A stretch of 64,000 nucleotides of DNA from Dyadobacter sp. CY261 (GTDB lineage: Bacteria; Bacteroidota; Bacteroidia; Cytophagales; Spirosomataceae): assembly GCF_021440085.1 (NCBI RefSeq), contig NZ_JAKCPW010000019.1, positions 35,743 to 99,742 on the forward strand, written 5' to 3'. The notes under the pieces are model-generated. The model saw nothing but the letters and a program-made list of their open reading frames with translations, made no database searches and was not told the origin of the DNA. Shown here in pieces: positions 34,427 to 43,260 of the stretch. Position numbers and translations under genes: made by a program. How positions within the stretch are numbered: the stretch's first letter is position 1; each line of letters starts with the position of its first letter.

Positions 34427-37400
34427 TATTGCTTGACAAATTTTTTGTTAATAATCCTGCTTCCCTGACTGATTTCCAGGAAATACACGCCCGCCGGAAG
34501 ATTATCCAGCGAATAATTTTCTATTGATTTCAACTGCCTGTTCTGCCGCAGCAACTGCCCTCCGGTATTTCTCAATTCAATGGTAGCAGGAGAAATGTTA
34601 CGTAATACCTGCTCCACTGTGATCGTCTTTTGGGCAGGATTTGGGTATACTTTCCATTCCCTTTCCTCCTCGGGATTGATGGCAGTGATCGCATCTACGA
34701 CATAGGCAAGGGAATTTTTAACACCACACTCATTGCGATTTGCCCTCACAAAATAGCTCCCCCGTTTAGCTCCCATGAGTATGCGCGACGTAGCGCCTGC
34801 TTCCGGCTCATAACCTTTGATAGTATCCTCTGGTGAGGTTGCAAAGTCCTCCTTGTAATACCACTGATACGCATTGTCTACACTTTCAGTCGCTTCCAGG
34901 GTGTTGCCGTCGAGCACGATAATGCTCATTCGGGACGGTTTCAATGCAACCTTTTTAACAGGAGAAGTGGCCTTACATCCGTCGATGGCGATTACCACCG
35001 TGAAATCAGCTTCAGGCCGTTCTGCCAGTGAGTTTCCGGTATATTTCACCTTTCTGCCGGTTGTGAGTGAACTTCCAAGGCTGCCCGACCCCGTCTTGAC
35101 GGTATTCCCGTCCTGAAACCAAGTGTAAGTGAGGCGCGAGGCGAGGTCGGTCCGGGAAGGCCGCGCCTCTAACTGGATTGATTTATCTTCGCAAAAAGGC
35201 GTGATATTTTCCGGCAAAATCGTTGTGGAAAATGAAGCGACTAGCTCAGTGCTGATCGTTTGTGCGGATTTTGCCGTGCAGGTATTGAACTGAGCGGTAG
35301 CATAATAGGTGCCGGTTTCAGTTGGAGTGTACGAGTTTCCTGTATTAGTCCCAGGTGCCTCCGTGCCGTTTTGCCGGTACCATTTGATGGTGGCGGTGCT
35401 TAGATTGGATTCGGCTTTCAACTGCACCGGAACATTGTTTTCCCCACCGCACAACAGGATGGGACTGCTGTTTCCGGTTTCTGTAAGGTTTACTGCCAGT
35501 ATTTCCTCACGAGGACTTACGCTGGCCACCTCTTTACATGCCCCTCGTTGAAAGGTAACAGCGTAAGTGCCGGCATCATAAACGACAAATTTGGATGGGT
35601 CGCTGCCGGCATTTCCATTACCCGTCCAGACGTAGCTGATGCCAGCGCTGTTATCGGCCGTTGCCGATAGGATTAGCCCTTCTGCTTTATTGCAAATGAT
35701 GGCCGGGTTGGGAGTGATGGTAGGATTTATAATGGCAGGGTCGGAGCTGATTGTCAACTCCTGGGAGATTTTCTTTTTGCAACCTGAATTCTTAGCTACA
35801 GTTTCGACCCGGTACTTAAAACTACCGGGTTCCGCTGGCAATGTCAGTGTGGAAGAATTTGTTCCGACACTGACGTCGTTCTGTTTCCAGGAATAATCAT
35901 ATAGCTGGTTATCATCAGTTTTTGCTTTTAAGGTTATTGGAGAATCCGAGCAATAAAGTAGGGGCGTATCTGCTATGCCCGGATCGAAATTGTTGTCGAC
36001 AATATCAATGTTCTGTGTTGCTTTGCATCCTCCCTTCGTCAACCTTACTTCATACCGTCCTCCCTCTGTTATTGTTATCTTTTGAGTACTTGTTCCGAGA
36101 TCTTTTCCATCACGAGTCCAGCTGTAAATCAAATTATTAGGCATAGCTACTAACTCCAGAGACGGTTGTTCGGGTGCCCCGCAGATTGCTTTCTTATCGT
36201 CTGTCGAAGAGATTTTAGCATCTACGATAGGTTCGTCAAATGTTAGCGTAATAGTGTTGGATGCATTCTTTGCTTCGCAGTTTGTGCCGTTAGGCTTTAC
36301 ATTTACTGTGTAGACGCCAGATTGCTTTGCCTCGATCATTTGCTCCTGTCCAACAGTTTGGCCGTCCTTCGACCAGACATAAGTAAAGGTCCCATTTCCT
36401 TTCGGGTCAACAGATAGGGTTATTGATTCACCCTGACATTTGGCATTAGTTTCTGGTTTAATAATTTCAGGATCGAAAGTAAGGGCCTGTATACTTATAT
36501 CTTGGGATTTGACAGATGGGCACGCTTGGCCACCGCCAGCAGAACTCGGTTGTGCCGTTACACTGTATACGCCAGCACCACTAACGGATGTTTTTACGCC
36601 AGTTGTCCCATTGCTCCAAGAATAGAGCACGTTTGATTCCGCGTTGGTGACCGAGAGCTCCGAAGATTCGGAAGAGGAACACAATAGCGGCTTAGTTGAT
36701 GATATTAATGGGATAATAGCGGCTTTGCTGACGTCAATAGCGCGAGACGACCCCAGGCCTTCACGTCCATTTACGATCTCGACAACCCGTAATTCAAGAC
36801 CACTGAAATCATTGGTGATGTCTGTAAGTTTAAAAGGAGAGCTAATATAATAGTCATTGAAAACATTGGAAGAGGTGGTAATCGTTTGTATGGTTCGCAA
36901 TAAAGTGCCATTCCGCTCTATGTTTATATTGTATGTGTGCCCAATAGGACTATAAATGGTAACGTTGGCCTGCAGGTTATCGCTACTGCATACAATAAAA
37001 TGGCCATTAGCCTGAGGAACTTCTTGTTTTGAACCCCTAAGAGCGAAGAACATATCCCAAGATTCAAAATTGAATTTAGCCCCTACTGTGCCATTGCCAG
37101 ATTTACTCCCGGTTATATTCACTTCCAGCACCCCAGTAAAATCGTATAGATTCAAGGGATTAGATCTTTGAAGGTCGCTTGTAAATGTGAAGGATGCATA
37201 ATTGTTTTGGCTATCCACGGAACAATAGCTGATCGTTGAGGGAGGGAAAGAGATTATTAACTGTCCGTCAACGGTAATGAAACCGTCACAGTATTGAGAC
37301 ATTTCCGAGCTACACAAGCCGTTGGGGCATTCAGTAGAGGTGAAGCTTTTAACGTATGTAATTACTGCCGTATTACCGGTTAGTATTCTGATTTTTATAT

Positions 37401-37554
37401 TTGAAAAGACATAGGTTGTTTTAGTGCATTTCCCTCCCGCAGCCGCAATTGAAATGTTTCCCGGTGTCGCCACAAATTCCTGCCCGATGCAACACAAGCT
37501 TGTTAGCAGCAGTAGTAGAAAAAAAAAGCTGGTTACAGTAAAACTTCTGATCAT
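34426..37554 (-). CDS. 1042-residue Ig-like repeat surface protein with T9SS sorting domain
   Basis: Signal peptide (TSFFFLLLLLTSLCCIG), a unique N-terminal domain with many Cys (about 20-270), then roughly seven Ig-like/PKD-like repeats of about 80-90 residues, each with a YSW or YVW Trp and a G.Y.V or GTY motif (ESNVLYSWSNGTTGVKTSVSGAGVYSV, FTYVWSKDGQTVGQ, YDYSWKQNDVSVGTN, ISYVWTGNGNAG), and a C-terminal T9SS sorting domain from about 965 (WKVYPNPAQKTITVEQ, LPAGVYFLEISQGS). It would be exported by the type IX system and displayed on the surface. First gene of the leftward operon, controlled from the palindrome at 37598. Confidence 0.88.
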   Translation of the reverse strand: MIRSFTVTSFFFLLLLLTSLCCIGQEFVATPGNISIAAAGGKCTKTTYVFSNIKIRILTGNTAVITYVKSFTSTECPNGLCSSEMSQYCDGFITVDGQLIISFPPSTISYCSVDSQNNYASFTFTSDLQRSNPLNLYDFTGVLEVNITGSKSGNGTVGAKFNFESWDMFFALRGSKQEVPQANGHFIVCSSDNLQANVTIYSPIGHTYNINIERNGTLLRTIQTITTSSNVFNDYYISSPFKLTDITNDFSGLELRVVEIVNGREGLGSSRAIDVSKAAIIPLISSTKPLLCSSSESSELSVTNAESNVLYSWSNGTTGVKTSVSGAGVYSVTAQPSSAGGGQACPSVKSQDISIQALTFDPEIIKPETNAKCQGESITLSVDPKGNGTFTYVWSKDGQTVGQEQMIEAKQSGVYTVNVKPNGTNCEAKNASNTITLTFDEPIVDAKISSTDDKKAICGAPEQPSLELVAMPNNLIYSWTRDGKDLGTSTQKITITEGGRYEVRLTKGGCKATQNIDIVDNNFDPGIADTPLLYCSDSPITLKAKTDDNQLYDYSWKQNDVSVGTNSSTLTLPAEPGSFKYRVETVAKNSGCKKKISQELTISSDPAIINPTITPNPAIICNKAEGLILSATADNSAGISYVWTGNGNAGSDPSKFVVYDAGTYAVTFQRGACKEVASVSPREEILAVNLTETGNSSPILLCGGENNVPVQLKAESNLSTATIKWYRQNGTEAPGTNTGNSYTPTETGTYYATAQFNTCTAKSAQTISTELVASFSTTILPENITPFCEDKSIQLEARPSRTDLASRLTYTWFQDGNTVKTGSGSLGSSLTTGRKVKYTGNSLAERPEADFTVVIAIDGCKATSPVKKVALKPSRMSIIVLDGNTLEATESVDNAYQWYYKEDFATSPEDTIKGYEPEAGATSRILMGAKRGSYFVRANRNECGVKNSLAYVVDAITAINPEEEREWKVYPNPAQKTITVEQVLRNISPATIELRNTGGQLLRQNRQLKSIENYSLDNLPAGVYFLEISQGSRIINKKFVKQ

Positions 37555-37573
37555 ACTAGTGCGATTTTAAACA

Positions 37574-37581
37574 CAAGATTA
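37574..37581 (-). promoter_or_regulatory. -7 element of the leftward exported-protein operon
   Basis: Read leftward TAATCTTG, 7 of 8 matches to TAnnTTTG. The last G (37574) is exactly 38.5 bp from the palindrome centre. No -33 TTTG is present where expected; the palindrome arm lies there instead. Confidence 0.6.
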
Positions 37582-37597
37582 CCCAAAATCGAAAGGC

Positions 37598-37627
37598 CAA
37601 AAAATACGTCAATTGACGTATTTTTTG
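37598..37627. promoter_or_regulatory. 30-bp perfect palindrome, T6SS-region operator copy 2
   Basis: Arms CAAAAAATACGTCAA and TTGACGTATTTTTTG, perfect over 30 bp. The shared core is AAATACGTCA-AT-TGACGTATTT. It lies in the 136-bp gap between the divergent operons starting at 37554 (-) and 37691 (+), with a -7 element on each side at nearly equal distance. Confidence 0.8.
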
Positions 37628-37642
37628 TGGTTAGGGAATTGG

Positions 37643-37650
37643 CTTATTTG
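37643..37650 (+). promoter_or_regulatory. -7 element of the rightward kinase operon
   Basis: CTTATTTG: the TTTG half of TAnnTTTG matches, the TA half does not. Its last G (37650) is 37.5 bp from the palindrome centre, one base closer than at the other four promoters. This is the weakest of the five. Confidence 0.4.
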
Positions 37651-37690
37651 CATTGGATTGGAGATTTTTTCTGTATTCAATACACTGCTA

Positions 37691-38065
37691 ATGAAGTCTA
37701 TATATGGTTTGCGGAGCCGCTCGTGGGTGTTTGGATCGGCCGTTTTCGGACTGCTGTTTCCGTTGTTCGGGTGCGAGTCTTACAAGGAGGTAGACTTTCA
37801 GGCAGACCGCTGCAAACAGGCTCCGTCGGGCAGTATAAAAGCAACGGAAAAAGGTCGGATGCGATGGGATTTTGAAGTGGAAGGGGCTGATACAGACGTA
37901 GAAAGAGAATCTTTTCGGACTGTCTGGACGATCGGGGGAGTTTCCTACGTCGCCCGAAAAATATCCTATCAATTTGAAGGCACAGGCGAACAGAAAATCG
38001 CGGTAATCCTCACTAACCGCTGTTTTATGCAAACCACTAAAGAAACCACCATTACTGTGAAATAG
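37691..38065 (+). CDS. Small lipoprotein at head of kinase operon (possible TssQ-type role)
   Basis: 124 residues from ATG 37691; an earlier in-frame start at 37613 would lie inside the operator and is rejected. Lipoprotein signal with FGLLFPLFGC, Cys about residue 28. The mature part has a PKD/Ig-like strand pattern (GRMRWDFEVEGADTDVERESFRTVWTIGG, ISYQFEGTGEQKIAVILTNRC). T6SS subtype iii loci encode a lipoprotein called TssQ; I cannot confirm that this is it. Stop and next start are 1 bp apart. Confidence 0.6.
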   Translation: MKSIYGLRSRSWVFGSAVFGLLFPLFGCESYKEVDFQADRCKQAPSGSIKATEKGRMRWDFEVEGADTDVERESFRTVWTIGGVSYVARKISYQFEGTGEQKIAVILTNRCFMQTTKETTITVK

Positions 38066-38066
38066 T

Positions 38067-38888
38067 ATGAGAATAACACTTTACTGGCTTTGTTTTCTTT
38101 TGTTTTCTTCCATTGCGGCCCTTTCACAGCCGCGGGTCAGTAATGTGCGCTTTGATCTGCACAATAAATCGAAAGTCATTGAGATCAAATATGATATTGC
38201 GGATGTCCGGGACGCAGATTCCGTTTATGTGGTCGTCAATGCTGTTCGGCGGGGAGTGATCGTTCCCAGAAACATTAGCGGTGATATTGGAAAGAATATC
38301 AGACCGGGGAAAAACAAAAAGGTGATCTGGGATGTGCTGGCCGACAGTTTGAAAATCAATGACGATATGGTGATCAGAGTGAATGTGCTGCCGGGTGCAT
38401 TGCCTCTGATTGCAGCGACGGATTCTGTGAAACGCAAACCTCCTGTCATCAAAAAGGATAAAGGCGGTGGAGTCAACGGGCTGGCGCTGGCTACACTTGG
38501 CGGCGGGCTTGTAGTCGGCGGGGGGATGTATTACCTAAGTACGGTCCAGAAAAAATTGAGCGCCGATAGTTACGAATTTTACAAGGAGAACAACTGGAAC
38601 CACAAAAGTGATATCGCGCTAGCCGGTGACGATCCCTATCTCAGGGAGTTGTCGAAAGCGTCGTTAGAGCAAGCGAAGGCAGATCTCAGGAAAGCGAAAC
38701 GGCAGCAGACCTTATCAAAAGCGCTTTTGTTCGGCGGTATAGCGATTGTGATTGCCGATGCCATTTTTACAATTCCGATGCTTGCAAAACGCAAGAACAG
38801 CAGGGTCGGTCTTTATCTGGATTTAGACGCCCGGGGGGTAGCCTCTGCCGGTTTTCAGATCAAGCTTCAAAAGAATAAAATCCCATGA
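38067..38888 (+). CDS. Exported/membrane protein with Fn3-like N-terminal domain and two TM helices
   Basis: 273 residues. Signal peptide (LYWLCFLLFSSIAALS), then a beta-sandwich domain opening VSNVRFDLHNKSKVIEIKYDI and ending GKNKKVIWDVLADSL, a common Bacteroidota exported-domain pattern. Then two hydrophobic helices (about 137-155 and 220-240) separated by a charged helical stretch (LEQAKADLRKAKRQQTL). The end overlaps the kinase start by 4 bases (ATGA). Its periplasmic domain could feed signal to the kinase; this is inference. Confidence 0.65.
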   Translation: MRITLYWLCFLLFSSIAALSQPRVSNVRFDLHNKSKVIEIKYDIADVRDADSVYVVVNAVRRGVIVPRNISGDIGKNIRPGKNKKVIWDVLADSLKINDDMVIRVNVLPGALPLIAATDSVKRKPPVIKKDKGGGVNGLALATLGGGLVVGGGMYYLSTVQKKLSADSYEFYKENNWNHKSDIALAGDDPYLRELSKASLEQAKADLRKAKRQQTLSKALLFGGIAIVIADAIFTIPMLAKRKNSRVGLYLDLDARGVASAGFQIKLQKNKIP

Positions 38889-40381
38889 CAACGGAAGACT
38901 TTTATTTACGCTTTGAATTTAATCCATCTGTCTCCGGTAGTCTCCTGGGGAGGGGTGGGTTCAGCAGTGTTTACAAAGTTTACGATAAGGTAAGGAAACG
39001 CTATGTGGCCATCAAGCGGAGCGAGGTAGGTGTCTTCGCAAAGTTTGACCTTGAGCGCGAAGTGAAGCTGGCCAACGAGATTGAGCATCATCCTAATATC
39101 ATCAGGTATGAAAATGTAGAACGGATCAGCGACCGGGCAGGCGTGTATGACTATGCTATCCTGAAATATTACCCGGAAGGAAACCTGGATAATGTGCTCA
39201 GTAACCATACGCTTAGTGACAAAGAGCGGAGACAGATTCTGACCGGTATACTAAAAGGATTGGCGCATTTGCACAAAGTACCGATCATCCACCGCGACTT
39301 GAAAGCGGCGAATGTATTAATGGACCGCGATGATGAAGGCAATTGGGTGCCGGTGATTGCCGATTTCGGACTTAGCCGTATGGTAGATGCTGATATGAGC
39401 TACGTGCTCAACAATTCACAGATTGCCATTACACCCAATTACGCCTCCCCGGAGCAATACACCGAAAACGATGCATTAAGGCCGAACACTGATTTATGGG
39501 CCTTCGGGATTATGACTTACAAGATGATGATGGGCCGGCTGCCTTTCAGGATCGAGGGCGAAAACCCGGAGAAAGATACCTCGAACAGGATCAGGACCAT
39601 GGTGTTGGGCGGAAAGCTGCCTAAAGACATTGCAAATATTCAGGAGCCTTATAAATCTATTATTGAGAAATGCCTGGTTGTAAATCCAGAAAAACGTGTG
39701 AAAAGAGCGGAAGAGTTGCTCATGCTGCTGGCTGAACGCGAAGAGATGAAACCAGCACCGCCATTTGTTCGGACAGAACCAATTGTCGGGTTTGACGGGA
39801 AAACGCAGCTAAAAGGCAAGGAAATCAAAGCCGCATTTGACCCACCTACGCAGGTAAAGATGCCTGAACCGGAAATAGCTGTTCCCGAACAAGCCAAGCC
39901 GAAATCAAATAAAATGGGCAAGGTTTTGTTATGGACCGGGCTGATCTTGCTTTTGGCGGGCAGTTTTTATGCCGTGATCACTTATTTCACTGCGCCTTCC
40001 CTTGTACCCGATAAGGATGAGGATGCAGTAGCCGTAGACACTTTGCCCAAGGCTCCGACTCTTGAAGCCGCTCCCGAGCAGATCGTGGAAGCCAGCATAG
40101 CTCCGCCCGCCGCTACTCCGAGGCCCCAGAAAGCCAAAGTGGAAGATTCAGGGACCATATCCGTTTTTACAAAATACCACGATCTCAGGGTATATATAGA
40201 CGGCGTGCCACAGAGCAAGATCGCGCCGGCCGGACAGACAAGCAGTTTTAAGCTACCGGTCGGGCAGGGGATCATTTTTAGGGTGGAATATATTGAATTC
40301 GGTCTCACGCCAAACGCAGAACCACTGACCGTGAGTGCAGGGCAGGTTTTTGAACGTAGCTATACAGAGAAACTGAATTAA
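38885..40381 (+). CDS. Transmembrane Ser/Thr protein kinase (PknB/PpkA-like) with extracytoplasmic domain
   Basis: 498 residues. A Hanks-type kinase spans about 14-285: G-loop GRGGFSSVY (22-30), VAIK with Lys44, HRDLKAANVL with Asp138, DFG Asp160, ASPEQY, and DLWAFGIMTYKMM. A Pro-rich juxtamembrane follows, one TM helix (about 345-368, VLLWTGLILLLAGSFYAVI), a Pro/Ala linker and an external beta domain of PEGA type (VYIDGVPQSKIAPAGQ). All catalytic residues are present, so it should be active. Together with the PP2C phosphatase and FHA proteins encoded 1.3-7 kb away it makes a complete phospho-threonine switch like PpkA/PppA/Fha of proteobacterial T6SS. Confidence 0.95.
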   Translation: MTTEDFYLRFEFNPSVSGSLLGRGGFSSVYKVYDKVRKRYVAIKRSEVGVFAKFDLEREVKLANEIEHHPNIIRYENVERISDRAGVYDYAILKYYPEGNLDNVLSNHTLSDKERRQILTGILKGLAHLHKVPIIHRDLKAANVLMDRDDEGNWVPVIADFGLSRMVDADMSYVLNNSQIAITPNYASPEQYTENDALRPNTDLWAFGIMTYKMMMGRLPFRIEGENPEKDTSNRIRTMVLGGKLPKDIANIQEPYKSIIEKCLVVNPEKRVKRAEELLMLLAEREEMKPAPPFVRTEPIVGFDGKTQLKGKEIKAAFDPPTQVKMPEPEIAVPEQAKPKSNKMGKVLLWTGLILLLAGSFYAVITYFTAPSLVPDKDEDAVAVDTLPKAPTLEAAPEQIVEASIAPPAATPRPQKAKVEDSGTISVFTKYHDLRVYIDGVPQSKIAPAGQTSSFKLPVGQGIIFRVEYIEFGLTPNAEPLTVSAGQVFERSYTEKLN

Positions 40382-40382
40382 T

Positions 40383-41402
40383 ATGTTTGCTTTTTCCAGG
40401 ATTTCCGGGTCTGTATTCTCGATCTTTTTGCTCGTCACCACAGCGCCTTACTTATGGGGGCAAACCAGCAGAACGATTACCAAAGCAGACGAAAATAAGA
40501 TCAAGCAGGAGGCCAGAAAGCTGATCGGGAGTCTGGAATTTGAGTACGATATATTCCTTACAGAATCCGCCTTGCAGAGAAGGAGCAGGTTAGCAGCATT
40601 AATCACCCCGGGAGCAGGGCGCATATTTTACAACGACAAGGTCATCATTGAAAACGATTTTTATGATGCCGAGATAAAGGATCTCGAAAAGAGCGCACGT
40701 GACAAAGCGGTTGAGGATTATTTTAATGAGTTGTCAGACAAATTTGGTGCATACGACAATGGTGATGATCCCAATCAAGGCAAGCAGGTAAAGATCAATT
40801 TGACGAAGGTTTCGAAAGTCCAGGCGGTATCCGATGCCGACTCCATGTATATCAAAGTAGCCTTTGAAATCACCTATGACGGAAAGGCCAGAAATGGTCA
40901 TGCATTCAAACCCGTGGAGCGAGTTGCTGAGTTAAGGTTGGAAAGAGAGGGTAGGAACTGGCGCCCTTATATTGCCTCTATTCGATTTCTTGACCCCGAA
41001 GCCAGCATTGAAAACAAGGCCAGGAACGTCGGAATTGTCGAACAGATCCTGGGTGTTGATATCAAATTTGCCGACGTGATCAATACCCCCGATATTAAAA
41101 ACGTAAGTCGCAGCCCAGTCCTTCTCAAAGCTTTTAGTGACAATGACTTATGGGGTCTTTTGATTGATGAGGATAATGATAAACGGGTACTCGTGCAGCC
41201 GATATTTTGTGAGATCAATGAGTTTATCGAGAACCGTTCGCTTGTTTGCCAGGATGGGAAATGGGGCTGCATTGATATGTCGGGCAAAATTGTCATCGAT
41301 TGTATCTATGATCTGCCGTTTTCTTTCGTAAAAGGCAAAGCTCAGGTCCAGTTAAGCGGTCGCGCTATGACGATTGATGTTAATGGAAAGTTGACGAAAT
41401 GA
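40383..41402 (+). CDS. Exported WG-repeat protein with domain shared with the TPR protein
   Basis: 339 residues with signal peptide (SVFSIFLLVTTAPYLWGQ). Residues about 25-215 align with the N-terminal domain of the TPR protein at 25197-28070 (FYNDKVIIENDF versus FYDDKVIIEDDL; FKPVERVAELRLEREGRNW versus YRPIKRVAEVRAEKKGKKW). The C-terminal part has a WG-type repeat (GKWGCIDMSGKIVIDCIYD). It starts 1 bp after the kinase stop, so it is the last gene of that operon. Function unknown. Confidence 0.7.
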   Translation: MFAFSRISGSVFSIFLLVTTAPYLWGQTSRTITKADENKIKQEARKLIGSLEFEYDIFLTESALQRRSRLAALITPGAGRIFYNDKVIIENDFYDAEIKDLEKSARDKAVEDYFNELSDKFGAYDNGDDPNQGKQVKINLTKVSKVQAVSDADSMYIKVAFEITYDGKARNGHAFKPVERVAELRLEREGRNWRPYIASIRFLDPEASIENKARNVGIVEQILGVDIKFADVINTPDIKNVSRSPVLLKAFSDNDLWGLLIDEDNDKRVLVQPIFCEINEFIENRSLVCQDGKWGCIDMSGKIVIDCIYDLPFSFVKGKAQVQLSGRAMTIDVNGKLTK

Positions 41403-41403
41403 C

Positions 41404-41622
41404 CTATACCCTATTCAGTTTTTTCCAGGCGCTCACGTAGTTGCCATCCTGAGTGAGTTGATTAAAATCAGCCATAATCCCGTCTGCCTGTTTTTCCGGT
41501 ATTGAGATGCCGATTTTCTTTCCAAGGGATTTTATAAAGCCCGAGCAATTGTTGGCATTTGGAAGACCCTCGATATAGCTGGTTCCGTATACTTCATCCA
41601 GTATCGTATTTGTTGTTGACAT
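41404..41622 (-). CDS. 72-residue protein with NNCSGF motif, possible fragment of a papain-like amidase effector
   Basis: The sequence contains GLPNANNCSGFIKSLGKKIGI (Cys26), which resembles the catalytic-Cys helix of NlpC/P60- or papain-like peptidoglycan amidases, but it stops at residue 72, before any catalytic His could occur. No second half is found downstream: the next bases are the end of the convergent WG gene. It lies 50 bp after the PP2C gene. It is either a truncated effector, a Cys-half small protein or something unrelated. No signal peptide. Confidence 0.5.
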   Translation of the reverse strand: MSTTNTILDEVYGTSYIEGLPNANNCSGFIKSLGKKIGISIPEKQADGIMADFNQLTQDGNYVSAWKKLNRV

Positions 41623-41672
41623 TTTAGTATGATTTATGTTTGCGATTTGTAAACTACAAAAAAATAGTCAAG

Positions 41673-43259
41673 CTATTGATCCAAAATAGCTTCATTCCCA
41701 ACCTGGTCGGTCAGCTTCTCTTTCATATCTTTTACAGAAAGATTTACCTTTCTTCCCGTCGCGTTTTCAATTTTGTTTTTCTGACCATTTTTAAAATAGA
41801 TCGTTTCGCCGGTTCCAATATCAACACTGTCTACATTATCAATTCGGATATCCGGATTGGATAGAAAGAGATAGCCTTTTTTATTTCCGGGGAAACTGTA
41901 ATAATGCAGCACGTTGGGTACACTAAGCAGCTGGTTATAATCGATTTTCGTTTTTTTATGTTTTCCAGGCTCCCAGGCATAATATATTCCTTTGTCTTTC
42001 AATAACATAAACTGGTGGGATTCGGATTTGGCAAGAAGCTGGTCGTAAGAGACGTCGGACTCTTTGGCGGCTGGTTTTGCTGGTAGTGGCTCAGCGAGGA
42101 CCTCCACTGTTTTTTCCTCAGGCAGAGATTCGATTTTCGGAGCTGTCACGACTTTTGGTGCTTTGGGTTCCGGTTGAACTTGGGAGGTTGGCTGAGGGAC
42201 ATTGTTCCGCTGGTAGAGCATTCCTGCTGCCGTAGCTATAATGCCTATAAAAACCCCGATCACATAGGGCAGGGGTTTGAATTTCTTTTTAGGAATTTTT
42301 GTAACTGCGGGCTGCCGGAACAGGGGTGGAGGATCTGGTGCCGATCTCAGGCTTTGAACCTTTGGACGAGAAAATTCGGTGGGAGCGTCGAACTCGTAGT
42401 CCCTTTGCGGATTCGGATTGCGGACAGGCTGCGCCACAGGCAGTGCCGGCGCTGCTTCAACCGGGGGTAACGAAACCACATAGGCCGACGGTACGGTTCC
42501 GGTTACCGCATTGACCCTGATCAGATAGGCTGAAAAATTATCCCGCGTTTTACCTGCGCATTCCAAACGGATATTTTCCAACTTTTCGGCATCCGAGATC
42601 TGGTTGTCAGCACTCTCACGCAGATGATATGCAAGCAAGTCATCGTAGATTTGTTCCAGGACCCCGTCGGTACACAGGAAGAAATAATCCCCCGCGACCA
42701 CATCGTTGATAATCTTAACATCCGGGGTATCCAGACGATCGGCTGAAATTACTTTGGTGATTACATTTCTTTGTGAATGCGTTTGCGCCTCCAGCTCCGT
42801 TATGTGTCCTTCCCTGACAAGGTCGTTCACCAGCTTATGGTCCTGGCTGACCCTGATTACCCTGCCATTTCGGAGTTGATAGATCCGGCTGTCCCCCAAA
42901 TGTGCGACAGTAGCTCCGGCCTCATTAAAATGAAGGAGGGTTAGGGTAGTCGCCATTCCGCGGGTTTCCTTATCCTCTGATTCTTTTTTATTAAAGTTAT
43001 CAACAGTGGCACGTAGCGCATTTGTGATATAAACGTCATCGGCAACAGCCACGGGATTTTGGAGAAAGAATGTACTTAGAGATGCACATGCCAATGCGCT
43101 GGCTACTTCTCCTTTGTGTTGTCCGCCAACGCCGTCGCAAACCAGAAATAGCCGGGTACTACTACTCACACCATTTAACGGAGGAAAAATAGAATCCTCA
43201 TTATTGGCACGTTGGCCCACCTCCGTAAATCCGACCGGCAGATTGATGTCTACTTTCAT
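41673..43259 (-). CDS. PP2C-type Ser/Thr phosphatase with TM helix and extracytoplasmic domain
   Basis: 528 residues. PPM/PP2C domain 1-245 with the metal motifs VGQRANNEDS, LFLVCDGVGGQHKGEVAS, GATVAHLGDSRIY and YFFLCTDGVLE, all metal-binding Asp present. A Pro-rich linker, one TM helix at about 312-334 (PYVIGVFIGIIATAAGML) and an external C-terminal domain of about 130 residues without known match. It removes phosphate placed by the kinase of 38885-40381. The same layout (catalytic domain inside, one helix, small domain outside) is seen in that kinase. 1 bp from the FHA gene upstream. Confidence 0.92.
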   Translation of the reverse strand: MKVDINLPVGFTEVGQRANNEDSIFPPLNGVSSSTRLFLVCDGVGGQHKGEVASALACASLSTFFLQNPVAVADDVYITNALRATVDNFNKKESEDKETRGMATTLTLLHFNEAGATVAHLGDSRIYQLRNGRVIRVSQDHKLVNDLVREGHITELEAQTHSQRNVITKVISADRLDTPDVKIINDVVAGDYFFLCTDGVLEQIYDDLLAYHLRESADNQISDAEKLENIRLECAGKTRDNFSAYLIRVNAVTGTVPSAYVVSLPPVEAAPALPVAQPVRNPNPQRDYEFDAPTEFSRPKVQSLRSAPDPPPLFRQPAVTKIPKKKFKPLPYVIGVFIGIIATAAGMLYQRNNVPQPTSQVQPEPKAPKVVTAPKIESLPEEKTVEVLAEPLPAKPAAKESDVSYDQLLAKSESHQFMLLKDKGIYYAWEPGKHKKTKIDYNQLLSVPNVLHYYSFPGNKKGYLFLSNPDIRIDNVDSVDIGTGETIYFKNGQKNKIENATGRKVNLSVKDMKEKLTDQVGNEAILDQ

Positions 43260-43260
43260 T

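Noticed and set aside
37613..37690. Earlier in-frame start for the lipoprotein gene at 37691
   Set aside because: It would begin inside the palindrome, before the -7 element, and would spoil the lipoprotein signal.
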